From the NCBI GenBank assembly GCA_007127255.1, contig SKZS01000188.1, positions 1-9,424 on the forward strand: a stretch of DNA of 9,424 nt, read 5' to 3'. Shown here piece by piece: positions 1 through 6,345 of the stretch. The translations under genes and the position numbers were made by a program. How positions within the stretch are numbered: position 1 is the first letter of the stretch; every line of letters begins with the position of its first letter. The notes under the pieces were generated by a model that saw nothing but the letters and a program-made list of their open reading frames with translations, did no database searches and was not told where the DNA came from. This DNA comes from Syntrophomonadaceae bacterium. GTDB lineage: Bacteria; Bacillota; Dethiobacteria; DTU022.

Positions 1-1
1 A

Positions 2-238
2 GAAAATATTGTTTCCGTATTATTTTCTGCTACTCCCGACTTGAACAGTGCATTTCCGGCCAGGGCTGCCCGTGAAATCGGATGGACAAAAGTGCCTCTT
101 TTTTGTCATGTTGAAATTGATGTTCCGGGAGCTCTGCAGCACTGTATAAGGGTCTTAATCCTGGTAAATACAACTCTTGAACAAGACCAGGTAAAACATA
201 TCTACCTTAAAGATACTGTTAAATTGCGGGATTTTTAA
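2..238 (+). CDS. aroH: Chorismate mutase, AroH type (C-terminal part; 5' end outside window)
   Basis: Converts chorismate to prephenate, the branch point to phenylalanine and tyrosine, in the cytoplasm; AroH enzymes are small homotrimers. The frame is open from base 2, so the gene begins upstream, and 78 codons of an enzyme of usually about 120-127 residues are present. The match is to the B. subtilis AroH fold: a SATPDL segment (window residues 9-14), FPARAAR (18-24), a C-x-x-E motif (CHVE), CIRV and HIYL near the end. Aligned with B. subtilis AroH from memory, active-site Phe57, Arg63, Cys75, Glu78, Arg90, Tyr108 and Arg116 all have counterparts, and Lys60 is Arg. The protein ends soon after the last of these (KLRDF), without the longer tail of the Bacillus enzyme. 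It probably belongs to an aromatic amino acid cluster lying upstream. The first TTG in this fragment (base 41) is internal, not a start. Confidence 0.93.
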   Translation, partial: ENIVSVLFSATPDLNSAFPARAAREIGWTKVPLFCHVEIDVPGALQHCIRVLILVNTTLEQDQVKHIYLKDTVKLRDF

Positions 239-321
239 TACCTGATGCTTAAAAGGTTTTACTGCACCGGGAGTAAATATTTATTACTTAAAACGAATTT
301 GCATTTATAGCCAGGGTGTTT
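239..321 (+). other. aroH-cmk intergenic gap, no clear signal
   Basis: This is the longest non-coding stretch in the window (83 bases) and it is AT-rich. I see no GC-rich hairpin followed by a T-run, so no intrinsic terminator for aroH, and no good -35/-10 pair. A weak inverted repeat with AGTAA and TTACT arms (about 272-288) and a TTTACT box near 258 are within chance for such composition. cmk may be read through from aroH, or may have a weak promoter here that cannot be confirmed by eye. Confidence 0.5.
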
Positions 322-999
322 ATGACAAAAGGTAGAAGGGTTCTAAAAATTGCTATCGACGGGCCGGCCGGTTCAGGTAAAAGCACAGTGGCACGCGAAG
401 TATCGCGTCGCCTGGAGATAACATACCTTGATACAGGCGCTATGTACAGGGCTATCACCCTGAAAGTGATCCTTGAGAATATTGAATTAAATGATCTCGA
501 AGACCTGGAGGGAATGCTCGAAGAAACAGAGATCAGGTTGGGAGAAGACAGAAAAATATACCTGGACGGGGTAGATGTGACTGCAGAAATACGTCAGCCT
601 CATGTAAATGAAATGGTTTCACCTGTTTCATGTATATCTGCCGTCCGCCGCCACCTTGTCGCTATGCAGCAGACAATTGCCGATCAATCAAATGGAATTA
701 TAATGGAAGGCAGAGATATTGCATCACGGGTTATGCCTGATGCAGATTTTAAATTCTACCTTGATGCTACCATAGAAGAAAGGGCTAAACGGAGATGTAA
801 AGAACAGCTGGAAAAAGGAATAATCCTTTCCTTGCCAGAAGTTTCTGCAGAGATTAAGAACCGTGATAATATAGACTCGCATCGGGAGGATTCTCCGCTT
901 ACTATTGTTGAGGATGCAATTGTTGTTGATACAACCGGCATGACTATTGTTGAGGTTGTCGACAGGATAATTGAAGTTATTAATGAAGGGATGCGTTAA
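322..999 (+). CDS. cmk: Cytidylate (CMP/dCMP) kinase
   Basis: Phosphorylates CMP and dCMP with ATP to the diphosphates, recycling pyrimidine nucleotides from RNA and lipid turnover; cytoplasmic. The 225 residues match the usual bacterial length of 215-230. The P-loop GPAGSGKST is at residues 14-22, LDTGAMYR at 36-43, EGRDI at 129-133, PDADFKFYLDA at 139-149 and the lid-type ERAKRR at 153-158. The CMP pocket RDNIDSHRED spans 181-190; Arg181, Asp185, Arg188, Arg110 and Asp132 fall at the numbers I recall for E. coli Cmk ligands. The ATG at 322 is preferred, with an AGGG-type ribosome site just upstream. A GTG at 316 would add two residues but sits inside that site. It is first in the tight run of genes; plsC follows after 11 bases. 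The cmk-S1 linkage, seen in distant bacteria, is kept here with two genes between. Confidence 0.97.
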   Translation: MTKGRRVLKIAIDGPAGSGKSTVAREVSRRLEITYLDTGAMYRAITLKVILENIELNDLEDLEGMLEETEIRLGEDRKIYLDGVDVTAEIRQPHVNEMVSPVSCISAVRRHLVAMQQTIADQSNGIIMEGRDIASRVMPDADFKFYLDATIEERAKRRCKEQLEKGIILSLPEVSAEIKNRDNIDSHREDSPLTIVEDAIVVDTTGMTIVEVVDRIIEVINEGMR

Positions 1000-1010
1000 A
1001 GGGAAGTTAG

Positions 1011-1613
1011 GTGAAAAGGTTGTTTTATTACTTGGGACGCTTTATAGCCTGGGTCTATTTAAGGATATTTTATCGTGTTAAAGTGCACGGCATCGGAAAT
1101 GTCCCCGGGAGAAAACCTTTCATAATATGTTCAAATCACATTAACTGGATGGATCCACTAACCATCGGCACATCTGTTCCTGCCGCTTACCGGATTCACT
1201 TCATGGCGAAAAATGAAATTTTTAGCAATTTTATTGTTTCATTTTTGTTAAGTAAGGTGGGGGCATTTCCTGTCAAGCGGGAAAATGCCGATTATGTTGC
1301 TATTAAGAAGGCATACCAGCTTTTAAAAGAAGGACAGGTCCTTGGCCTTTTCCCGGAAGGGTCCAGGAGTAAAAGTGGTGAGTTGCAGAAAGCATATAAC
1401 GGGGCAGCCTTAATAGCTGTCCGCAGCGGCGTGCCTGTTGTTCCGGTAGCAATTGTCGGGCCTTATCAACTATTTAAACCGGTTCATATCTATATAGGAA
1501 CGCCATTTGTTTTGCCGCCGCTGGTATATGAAAATAAAGAGGAAAAAAAATCACAGCTTGAAGAGATGAGCAGTATTATCATGAAAAGTATTGGCGGATT
1601 ACGGACAGGCTAG
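1011..1613 (+). CDS. plsC: 1-acyl-sn-glycerol-3-phosphate acyltransferase
   Basis: Adds the second acyl chain to lysophosphatidic acid to give phosphatidic acid, the precursor of all membrane phospholipids; it acts at the inner face of the membrane. The 200 residues carry the acyltransferase blocks in order: NHINWMD (catalytic H-x4-D, His43 and Asp48), GAFPVKRE (84-91), FPEGSRS (114-120) and VPVVPVAI (141-148). Residues 4-21 form one hydrophobic aromatic stretch, probably a membrane-associating helix. The start is GTG, with AAAGGGA at 998-1004 six bases upstream; that site overlaps the cmk stop, so translation is probably coupled. PlsY, which makes its substrate, lies further down the same run (7670). 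Acyl-ACP or acyl-CoA donor preference cannot be read from sequence. A lyso-lipid acyltransferase with another acceptor is possible but less likely in this context. Confidence 0.93.
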   Translation: MKRLFYYLGRFIAWVYLRIFYRVKVHGIGNVPGRKPFIICSNHINWMDPLTIGTSVPAAYRIHFMAKNEIFSNFIVSFLLSKVGAFPVKRENADYVAIKKAYQLLKEGQVLGLFPEGSRSKSGELQKAYNGAALIAVRSGVPVVPVAIVGPYQLFKPVHIYIGTPFVLPPLVYENKEEKKSQLEEMSSIIMKSIGGLRTG

Positions 1614-1637
1614 GACATGATAAGAAAAACAAAATGT

Positions 1638-1651
1638 GGAGTGATAGTTTG
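1638..1651 (+). promoter_or_regulatory. Ribosome site and TTG start that decide the IspH N-terminus
   Basis: GGAG at 1638-1641 lies seven bases before TTG 1649. Starting there gives MQIIIAKIAGFCSGV, which matches the usual IspH opening (M-x-I-x-x-A, then GFC-x-GV with the cysteine at residue 12). The in-frame ATG at 1634 would add five residues and has no Shine-Dalgarno at a useful distance; its own codons overlap the site used by the TTG. Confidence 0.75.
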
Positions 1652-3892
1652 CAGATCATAATTGCTAAAATAGCAGGTTTTTGTTCAGGTGTGAACCGGG
1701 CTGTTAACTGCCTGCTGGAAGAGGCTAAAAAAAGTGGAGAAGGCTCTACACTCGGCCCGATTGTTCATAATGAAGAAGTTGTTGAATACCTGCAACAAAA
1801 TCATATCTCAGCAGTAAACAACGCTGAAGAAGTCAGGGGTTCATATCTGGCAATTCGCACCCATGGAGTTGCTCCGAAAGTATTTAATGATATCAGCAAG
1901 CGCGAAGATCTCCGGGTTATTGATTTGACCTGTCCGAGGGTAAAAAAAGTCCAGGAAATTGCCGCTGATTCAGCCGGAAAAGGACTTGCAGTAATCATTT
2001 TTGGAAACAGGGCCCATCCCGAGGTTGAAGGATTACTTGGCTGGGCAGGTGATGATGCTGTGGTCATATCCTCTCTTGAAGAGCTTAAAGAGTTGAAGGT
2101 CAATACACCTTCTGTTCTCATTGCCCAGACTACTGGTAACCCGAATATTTACCGGGAGATACAGAAAGAATACAAAAAAAAGGATCCGAAAGGACAAATC
2201 TATGATACACTTTGTCCTGAAACGGAACTGAGGCAAAAAGAAGTAATTGAACTGGCGCAAAGGGTTGAAGCGCTGCTTGTGGTTGGAAGTGAGTCAAGCG
2301 CTAACACAAAAACCCTTTATGATAGTTGCCGGCAGTTAAAACCATCCTGCCGTGTAACAAGTGCGGAGGAGTTGGACCTGGGATTTATCAGGCAGCACCG
2401 GGTTATTGGTGTAACTGCCGGAGCGTCAACTCCCCCATGGACGATAAAGGAGGTCGTGGAGAGAATGGAGAACGAGAGCATGGAAGAAAAGAACGAGGTA
2501 ACTGAAAAAGAAGAAACACAGATTGAGAGAGAAGAGCAACTTGAAGCAGAACAAGAAAAAACAGACGAGGTAGAAACAGTGCGGGAAGAGGGACCTAATG
2601 TGAATGAAGAGCAGGATCAAGCAGCAGATGAAGTAGAAGGGCAAGGAGAAACAGAAAATCAGGCAGAACTTGATTTTGCAGTTGATGTCAAGGTAGCCCG
2701 GGAAGGTGAGCAGGTTACCGGCAAGGTGGCAAGGGTTACCGATGAAGAGGTATTTGTTGATATCGGTTCGAAAACCGAGGCTATCCTTCCGGTTAACGAA
2801 GTGCATCTAAATCAAGGGCAGACTTTGGCTGATATATTTGCTCCTGAAGATGATCTTGAGGTTACAGTTTTGGATGTTGATGATCAGGAAGGCAAGGTTG
2901 TGGTTTCTCACAAAAGGCTGGCCAGGGAAAAACGACTTAAAGAACTCGAAGAAGCCCTCGAAAAAGAAACTATTCTTGAAGGCAAAGTCAAGCAGGTTGT
3001 TTCGGCTGGTATAGTTGTCGACCTGGGTTCAGGGGTTGAAGGTTTTATGCCGGGGTCCCTGGTTGATACCAGGTATATTCAAGATTTTAATGAATTTAAG
3101 GACCTGGAAGTTCGTTTTAAAGTACAGGAGTACGATCGCGAAAAGGGCAAGCTTATCCTAAACCGCAGAAAAGTAATGGAAGAGGAATCGTCCCGGAAGC
3201 GGGAAGAAACTCTTAATTCGCTTGAAATTGGTTCTAATATAACCGGCACAGTCAAACGCCTGACCGATTTTGGCGCTTTTGTAGACGTCGGCGGGATTGA
3301 CGGACTGGTTCACATATCCGAACTTTCATGGGAAAGAGTAAAGCACCCCAAAGAAGTCCTTAAGGTTGGAGACGAAATAGAGGTAAAAGTCCTGGAAGTA
3401 ATTCCCGAGAAAGAAAGGATCAGCCTGAGTATCAGGAAAACCCAGCCTGATCCATGGATCAAAGCAACTGCTGATCTGGAGAGCGAACAGTTAATATCCG
3501 GAACAGTAACACGCCTGGTAAATTTTGGCGCTTTTGTTGAGATTAAACCCGGGGTGGAGGGGTTGGCTCATATATCTCAACTGGCCGATTATCACGTTAA
3601 ACACCCTTCAGAAGTATTAAGCGAAGGTCAAGAGGTAGAAGTTAAAATACTAGAAGTTAAGCCTAAAGCAAAAAGAATTAGTCTCAGTATTAAGGACTCC
3701 AATGGTGTGATGGTTGCTTCTCAAAACACCGCGGTCGATGATGCCGAAAACGGTAATGTTACGCTGGGCGATGTTTTCGGCAGCCTGTTTGATTCTGAAG
3801 AATTCAGGGAAGAGCAAACTGCTGATTTAGAGGAACAGTCTGACAATCACGAAGAGGGAAATGAACAAGAGCCGGAAGGTGGCCGGGGTTAA
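1649..3892 (+). CDS. ispH: IspH (HMB-PP reductase) fused to a four-domain S1 ribosomal protein
   Basis: From TTG 1649 the protein has 747 residues. Residues 1-275 are 4-hydroxy-3-methylbut-2-enyl diphosphate reductase, the last MEP-pathway enzyme, making IPP and DMAPP with a 4Fe-4S cluster. Cluster cysteines are Cys12 (GFCSGV), Cys95 (LTCP) and Cys189 (LCPE). His40, His72, His123, Glu125 (HPEVEG), Thr162, Ser217, Asn219 and Ser260 align with the known substrate pocket; one of the paired serines seen in E. coli is Ala218. Residues 276-340 are a low-complexity linker rich in Glu and Gln. Four S1 RNA-binding domains follow, near 353-424, 441-509, 528-597 and 614-682. The last two are canonical (FGAFV, HIS). 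The tail to 747 is acidic. Fusions of this kind are known in Clostridia. The S1 part probably acts on mRNA or the ribosome; whether it is an essential S1 is not shown. A separate S1 product may also be made (see 2447-2467). Confidence 0.95.
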   Translation: MQIIIAKIAGFCSGVNRAVNCLLEEAKKSGEGSTLGPIVHNEEVVEYLQQNHISAVNNAEEVRGSYLAIRTHGVAPKVFNDISKREDLRVIDLTCPRVKKVQEIAADSAGKGLAVIIFGNRAHPEVEGLLGWAGDDAVVISSLEELKELKVNTPSVLIAQTTGNPNIYREIQKEYKKKDPKGQIYDTLCPETELRQKEVIELAQRVEALLVVGSESSANTKTLYDSCRQLKPSCRVTSAEELDLGFIRQHRVIGVTAGASTPPWTIKEVVERMENESMEEKNEVTEKEETQIEREEQLEAEQEKTDEVETVREEGPNVNEEQDQAADEVEGQGETENQAELDFAVDVKVAREGEQVTGKVARVTDEEVFVDIGSKTEAILPVNEVHLNQGQTLADIFAPEDDLEVTVLDVDDQEGKVVVSHKRLAREKRLKELEEALEKETILEGKVKQVVSAGIVVDLGSGVEGFMPGSLVDTRYIQDFNEFKDLEVRFKVQEYDREKGKLILNRRKVMEEESSRKREETLNSLEIGSNITGTVKRLTDFGAFVDVGGIDGLVHISELSWERVKHPKEVLKVGDEIEVKVLEVIPEKERISLSIRKTQPDPWIKATADLESEQLISGTVTRLVNFGAFVEIKPGVEGLAHISQLADYHVKHPSEVLSEGQEVEVKILEVKPKAKRISLSIKDSNGVMVASQNTAVDDAENGNVTLGDVFGSLFDSEEFREEQTADLEEQSDNHEEGNEQEPEGGRG
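2447..2467 (+). promoter_or_regulatory. Consensus Shine-Dalgarno and in-frame ATG at the IspH/S1 junction
   Basis: AAGGAGGT at 2447-2454 is a full match to the anti-Shine-Dalgarno consensus. An in-frame ATG lies at 2465, ten bases on, at fusion residue 273, exactly where the IspH fold ends and the charged linker begins. A second in-frame ATG at 2480 has GGAG nine bases upstream. Initiation here would yield a free S1 protein of about 475 residues. The site also encodes Lys-Glu-Val of the last IspH helix, a residue pattern common in IspH, so chance is a real alternative. The spacing is slightly long. Confidence 0.4.
3230..3694 (+). repeat. Tandem canonical S1 domains 3 and 4
   Basis: The third and fourth S1 domains of the fusion repeat with a period of 85 codons (255 bases). 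Both contain FGAFV, a G(V/I)(E/D)GL segment, HIS, KHP and RISLSI in the same order. At DNA level a 16-base identical stretch lies at 3267-3282 and again at 3522-3537. The first two domains (about 2705-2920 and 2969-3175) are much more divergent. This is protein-domain duplication typical of S1, not a mobile repeat. Confidence 0.85.
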
Positions 3893-4957
3893 ATGCCCAG
3901 GGCGCAGCGTAAAGATGAGCATATATATTTTAGCATGCTTAATGCGCCGCGGCGGGCAGATTTTTCGGATATAAGCTTAATTAACAACTGCCTGCCCAAT
4001 ACCAGTTATAGTCAGATTAGCCTGGAAACGGTCTACATGGGGCGAACCTTCCGTTCGCCTCTTTTTATTAATGCTGTTACAGGGGGTACAAAACTTGCCC
4101 TGAAAATTAATGCCGGCCTGGCCGCTGTTGCCCGGCAATGCGGTTTGCCCATGGCTGTCGGTTCGCAAAAAGTTGCTTTTGAGGACAGGGCAGCTGAAGC
4201 TAGTTTTAAGGTTGCCCGAAGAGTGAACCCCGAAGGTGTTATCTGGGCAAATATTGGGTCATATGCTGATTCTGAAATGGCTTTAAAAGCTATCAAAATG
4301 ATTAATGCCGACGGGATCCAGGTTCATCTTAATGCACCCCAGGAGTTATTAATGAGCGGCGGTGATTGTGATTTCAGAGGCATGATTGATCGTGTTGTAG
4401 ATATTGTCAATAATGTCCAGGTACCGGTAATTGTCAAAGAGGTAGGTTTCGGTATTGCCCGTGAACAGGCCGAGCTGCTAATAGCAGCCGGAGTTACTGC
4501 TATTGATGTTGGCGGCAGAGGCGGAACAAACTTCCTGGCCATTGAAAGCAAACGGTCAGGCAGACCGATATCTGACGGCCTCAATTCCTGGGGCATTCCA
4601 ACGGTTATAAGCCTGGCAGAGGTCGAACATGTATCCCGGGGCAAAACAGAGCTGTTTTCTTCAGGTGGGATGTACGCTGCCCTGGATATTGCCAGGGCTA
4701 TCGCTCTTGGTGCAGATGCGGTTGGTATGGCAGGATTCCCTGTTTATCACTTGCTGAAGGACGGACCGCAAGCCGTCGTTGAAAAAGTTAAAAGAATTGA
4801 AAATGAACTGCGGATTATTTTGATGCTGGCAGGGGCGCATAAGCCTGCCGACCTGCAGCAGGTTCCCCTGGTTATCACCGGTTTTACTGCAGAGTGGATG
4901 CAGCGTCGGGGCCTTGATCCTGATAGTTTTGCCAGGAGGCCGGGGATTATTTGCTAA
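3893..4957 (+). CDS. fni: Type 2 isopentenyl-diphosphate delta-isomerase (FMN-dependent)
   Basis: Interconverts IPP and DMAPP, the two isoprenoid building blocks, using reduced FMN and Mg2+; a soluble TIM barrel, unrelated to the type 1 enzyme. The 354 residues fit the family (about 340-350). Arg6, Lys7 and His10 form the N-terminal RKDEH motif. NAVTGG is at 60-65 (Val where MTGG is usual), AVGSQ at 88-92, HLNAPQE at 145-151 with catalytic Gln150 and metal-binding Glu151, VKEVGFGI at 181-188 with Lys182, GGRGGTNF at 207-214, and the FMN-phosphate segments SGGMYAALD (257-265) and GMAGF (278-282). The ATG directly follows the stop of the IspH-S1 gene with no gap, and AAGGTGG (3876-3882) lies ten bases upstream within that gene, so the two are probably coupled. 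It balances the IPP and DMAPP made by IspH next door. B. subtilis fni also sits between its S1 homologue and der, as I recall. Confidence 0.96.
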   Translation: MPRAQRKDEHIYFSMLNAPRRADFSDISLINNCLPNTSYSQISLETVYMGRTFRSPLFINAVTGGTKLALKINAGLAAVARQCGLPMAVGSQKVAFEDRAAEASFKVARRVNPEGVIWANIGSYADSEMALKAIKMINADGIQVHLNAPQELLMSGGDCDFRGMIDRVVDIVNNVQVPVIVKEVGFGIAREQAELLIAAGVTAIDVGGRGGTNFLAIESKRSGRPISDGLNSWGIPTVISLAEVEHVSRGKTELFSSGGMYAALDIARAIALGADAVGMAGFPVYHLLKDGPQAVVEKVKRIENELRIILMLAGAHKPADLQQVPLVITGFTAEWMQRRGLDPDSFARRPGIIC

Positions 4958-4970
4958 AGAAAACAGGGAT

Positions 4971-4986
4971 GAGGAATAAACAGATG
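4971..4986 (+). promoter_or_regulatory. Ribosome site choosing the ATG 4984 start
   Basis: GAGGA at 4971-4975 stands eight bases before ATG 4984. A TTG at 4951, overlapping the fni stop, has AGGAGG at 4934-4939 eleven bases upstream, and an ATG at 4969 has only an abutting AGGG. The 4984 start also begins the protein just before its PDZ-like domain, so it is preferred; the TTG form would add 11 basic residues. Confidence 0.65.
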
Positions 4987-6345
4987 GCCAAAATAAACCA
5001 GGCTGTAATTGAAAAAGTTGAAGAGGGATCGCCGGCAGCAGCTGCGGGAATTAAAGAGGGATGGAAGTTGCTGCGGATTGACAATGAAAATGTTGTCGAC
5101 ATTATTGATTACAAGATCATGGAGTCAGATGATCAATTACGTCTTTTGCTAATGACCGAAAGGGGCATCCTGCGTCGGGTTAAAATTAACAAAAATATTG
5201 ATACCCCCCTGGGATTAAAGTTCAATCCGCCCACGATAGACAAAATGCAGCGCTGCAGCAATAAATGTGTTTTTTGTTTTGTTGATCAGAACCCCTCCGG
5301 CATGCGTTCGGCGCTGTATATTAAAGATGACGATTATCGTTTATCTTTTCTCTATGGTAACTTTATAACTCTCAACCGGGTCAGTGCTGCTGAGGTGGAG
5401 CGTATCATCAAATTGCGGCTAAGCCCTTTATACGTCTCGGTACACACTACAAACCCCGCCCTGAGAAACCTTATGTTCGGAACGAAAAAAGCTGAAAAGG
5501 GATTAAGCAATTTACAGCTTCTGGTTCAAAACAGCATACAGATTCATGCCCAGATAGTTCTATGCCCGGGTTATAATACAGGCCTGGAAATGTCTAGAAC
5601 CATTGAAGAACTGGCCAAAATGGGCTCCGGGGTGGCCAGCGTTGCCCTTGTGCCGGTAGGCCTGACCGCTCACCGATCAAAATGTGTAAATCTAAGAAAA
5701 TTTACCGGCCCGGAGGCCGTCAAGCTGCTTGCTCAGCTGGAAAATATGCAGCTGAAATTTTTGAAAGAACGGGGAACACGCTTTGTTTATGCGGCTGATG
5801 AATTCTATAACCTGGCTGCTACCCGGTTCCCTGATGATGAACAATACGAGGGTTATCCCCAGTTGGAAAACGGGGTGGGTCTGGCCAGGCACTTCTTAGA
5901 TGAACTTAAAGAAGTTGAAGAACAGGAAGCTGCATCCCAGGATTGTGACCTAAAGATTACAATCGCTACCGGGGTGGCGGCAAAATCACTTATGGAAGAA
6001 CTTTTAAATAGTTTCTCAGCTATAAAGGGCCTGACTATCGACCTAAAAATTATAGAGAATAATTTCTTCGGCAAACAGGTTACTGTGTCAGGACTTTTAA
6101 CAGGGAGTGATTTATTGCGATCGCTTGAAGGAAAAGATTTAGGCGATATGGTATTTATAAACAAAACAATGCTTAAAGAAGACAGCAGCCTGTTTTTAGA
6201 TGATCTAACCCTGGAAAATATCGAGCAAGGATTGAATAAACGCGTATATGCCGTAAGCGGCCCCCTGGAATTACTGGCTATAATAAGGGATTATGCCGGT
6301 GGGGTCAAATCTGAAAGCAAAGGGGTCAGGGCCATTGACCGATAA
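4984..6345 (+). CDS. PDZ-radical SAM-DUF512 protein, function unknown
   Basis: 453 residues from ATG 4984. Residues 6-68 look like a PDZ-type domain (EEGSPAAAAGIKEGW, then a DxxDY segment). A CSNKCVFC motif gives Cys91, Cys95 and Cys98 in the C-x3-C-x2-C spacing that binds the 4Fe-4S cluster of radical SAM enzymes, so S-adenosylmethionine cleavage is likely. Further family-type segments are YGNFITL (124-130), VSVHTTNP (151-158), CPGYNTG (194-200), DEFY (272-275) and YPQLENGVG (291-299). The C-terminal DUF512 part has NNFFGKQVTVSGLLTG (359-374). There is no signal peptide or membrane span. The family is widespread in Clostridia and cyanobacteria but I know of no established substrate. Extra cysteines (194, 234, 321) could bind a second cluster, which is only a guess. 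It follows fni by 26 bases and its end overlaps the start of der, so expression with the ribosome GTPase gene is likely. Confidence 0.9.
   Translation: MAKINQAVIEKVEEGSPAAAAGIKEGWKLLRIDNENVVDIIDYKIMESDDQLRLLLMTERGILRRVKINKNIDTPLGLKFNPPTIDKMQRCSNKCVFCFVDQNPSGMRSALYIKDDDYRLSFLYGNFITLNRVSAAEVERIIKLRLSPLYVSVHTTNPALRNLMFGTKKAEKGLSNLQLLVQNSIQIHAQIVLCPGYNTGLEMSRTIEELAKMGSGVASVALVPVGLTAHRSKCVNLRKFTGPEAVKLLAQLENMQLKFLKERGTRFVYAADEFYNLAATRFPDDEQYEGYPQLENGVGLARHFLDELKEVEEQEAASQDCDLKITIATGVAAKSLMEELLNSFSAIKGLTIDLKIIENNFFGKQVTVSGLLTGSDLLRSLEGKDLGDMVFINKTMLKEDSSLFLDDLTLENIEQGLNKRVYAVSGPLELLAIIRDYAGGVKSESKGVRAIDR

Noticed and set aside
258..286. TTTACT / TTATTA as a sigma-A promoter for cmk
   Set aside because: The -10 element matches the consensus poorly although the spacing is 17; not strong enough to list as a promoter.
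272..288. AT-rich inverted repeat (AGTAA...TTACT) before cmk as an operator
   Set aside because: The arms are only five bases, the core is mismatched, and such repeats are expected by chance in AT-rich spacers.
756..941. Reverse-strand open frame inside cmk
   Set aside because: It lies wholly within a strongly supported gene, has no recognisable domain or ribosome site, and is typical antisense shadow. The same holds for the other minus-strand frames within ispH-S1, fni, DUF512 and der.
1617..1661. Small ATG frame between plsC and ispH as a leader peptide
   Set aside because: Only 14 codons, no good ribosome site, no attenuator hairpin, and it runs out of frame into ispH.
2426..2806. Reverse-strand frame rich in Phe, Leu and Cys that looks like a membrane protein
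   Set aside because: It is the complement of the Glu/Lys-rich linker: GAA/GAG codons read backwards as TTC/CTC. The hydrophobicity is an artefact of that.
3267..3537. 16-base direct repeat as a mobile or recombination element
   Set aside because: It encodes the same FGAFV core of two adjacent S1 domains, so domain homology explains it.
4951..4957. TTG start of the DUF512 gene overlapping the fni stop
   Set aside because: An AGGAGG exists upstream but at long spacing; ATG 4984 has a better placed site and starts just before the first domain.
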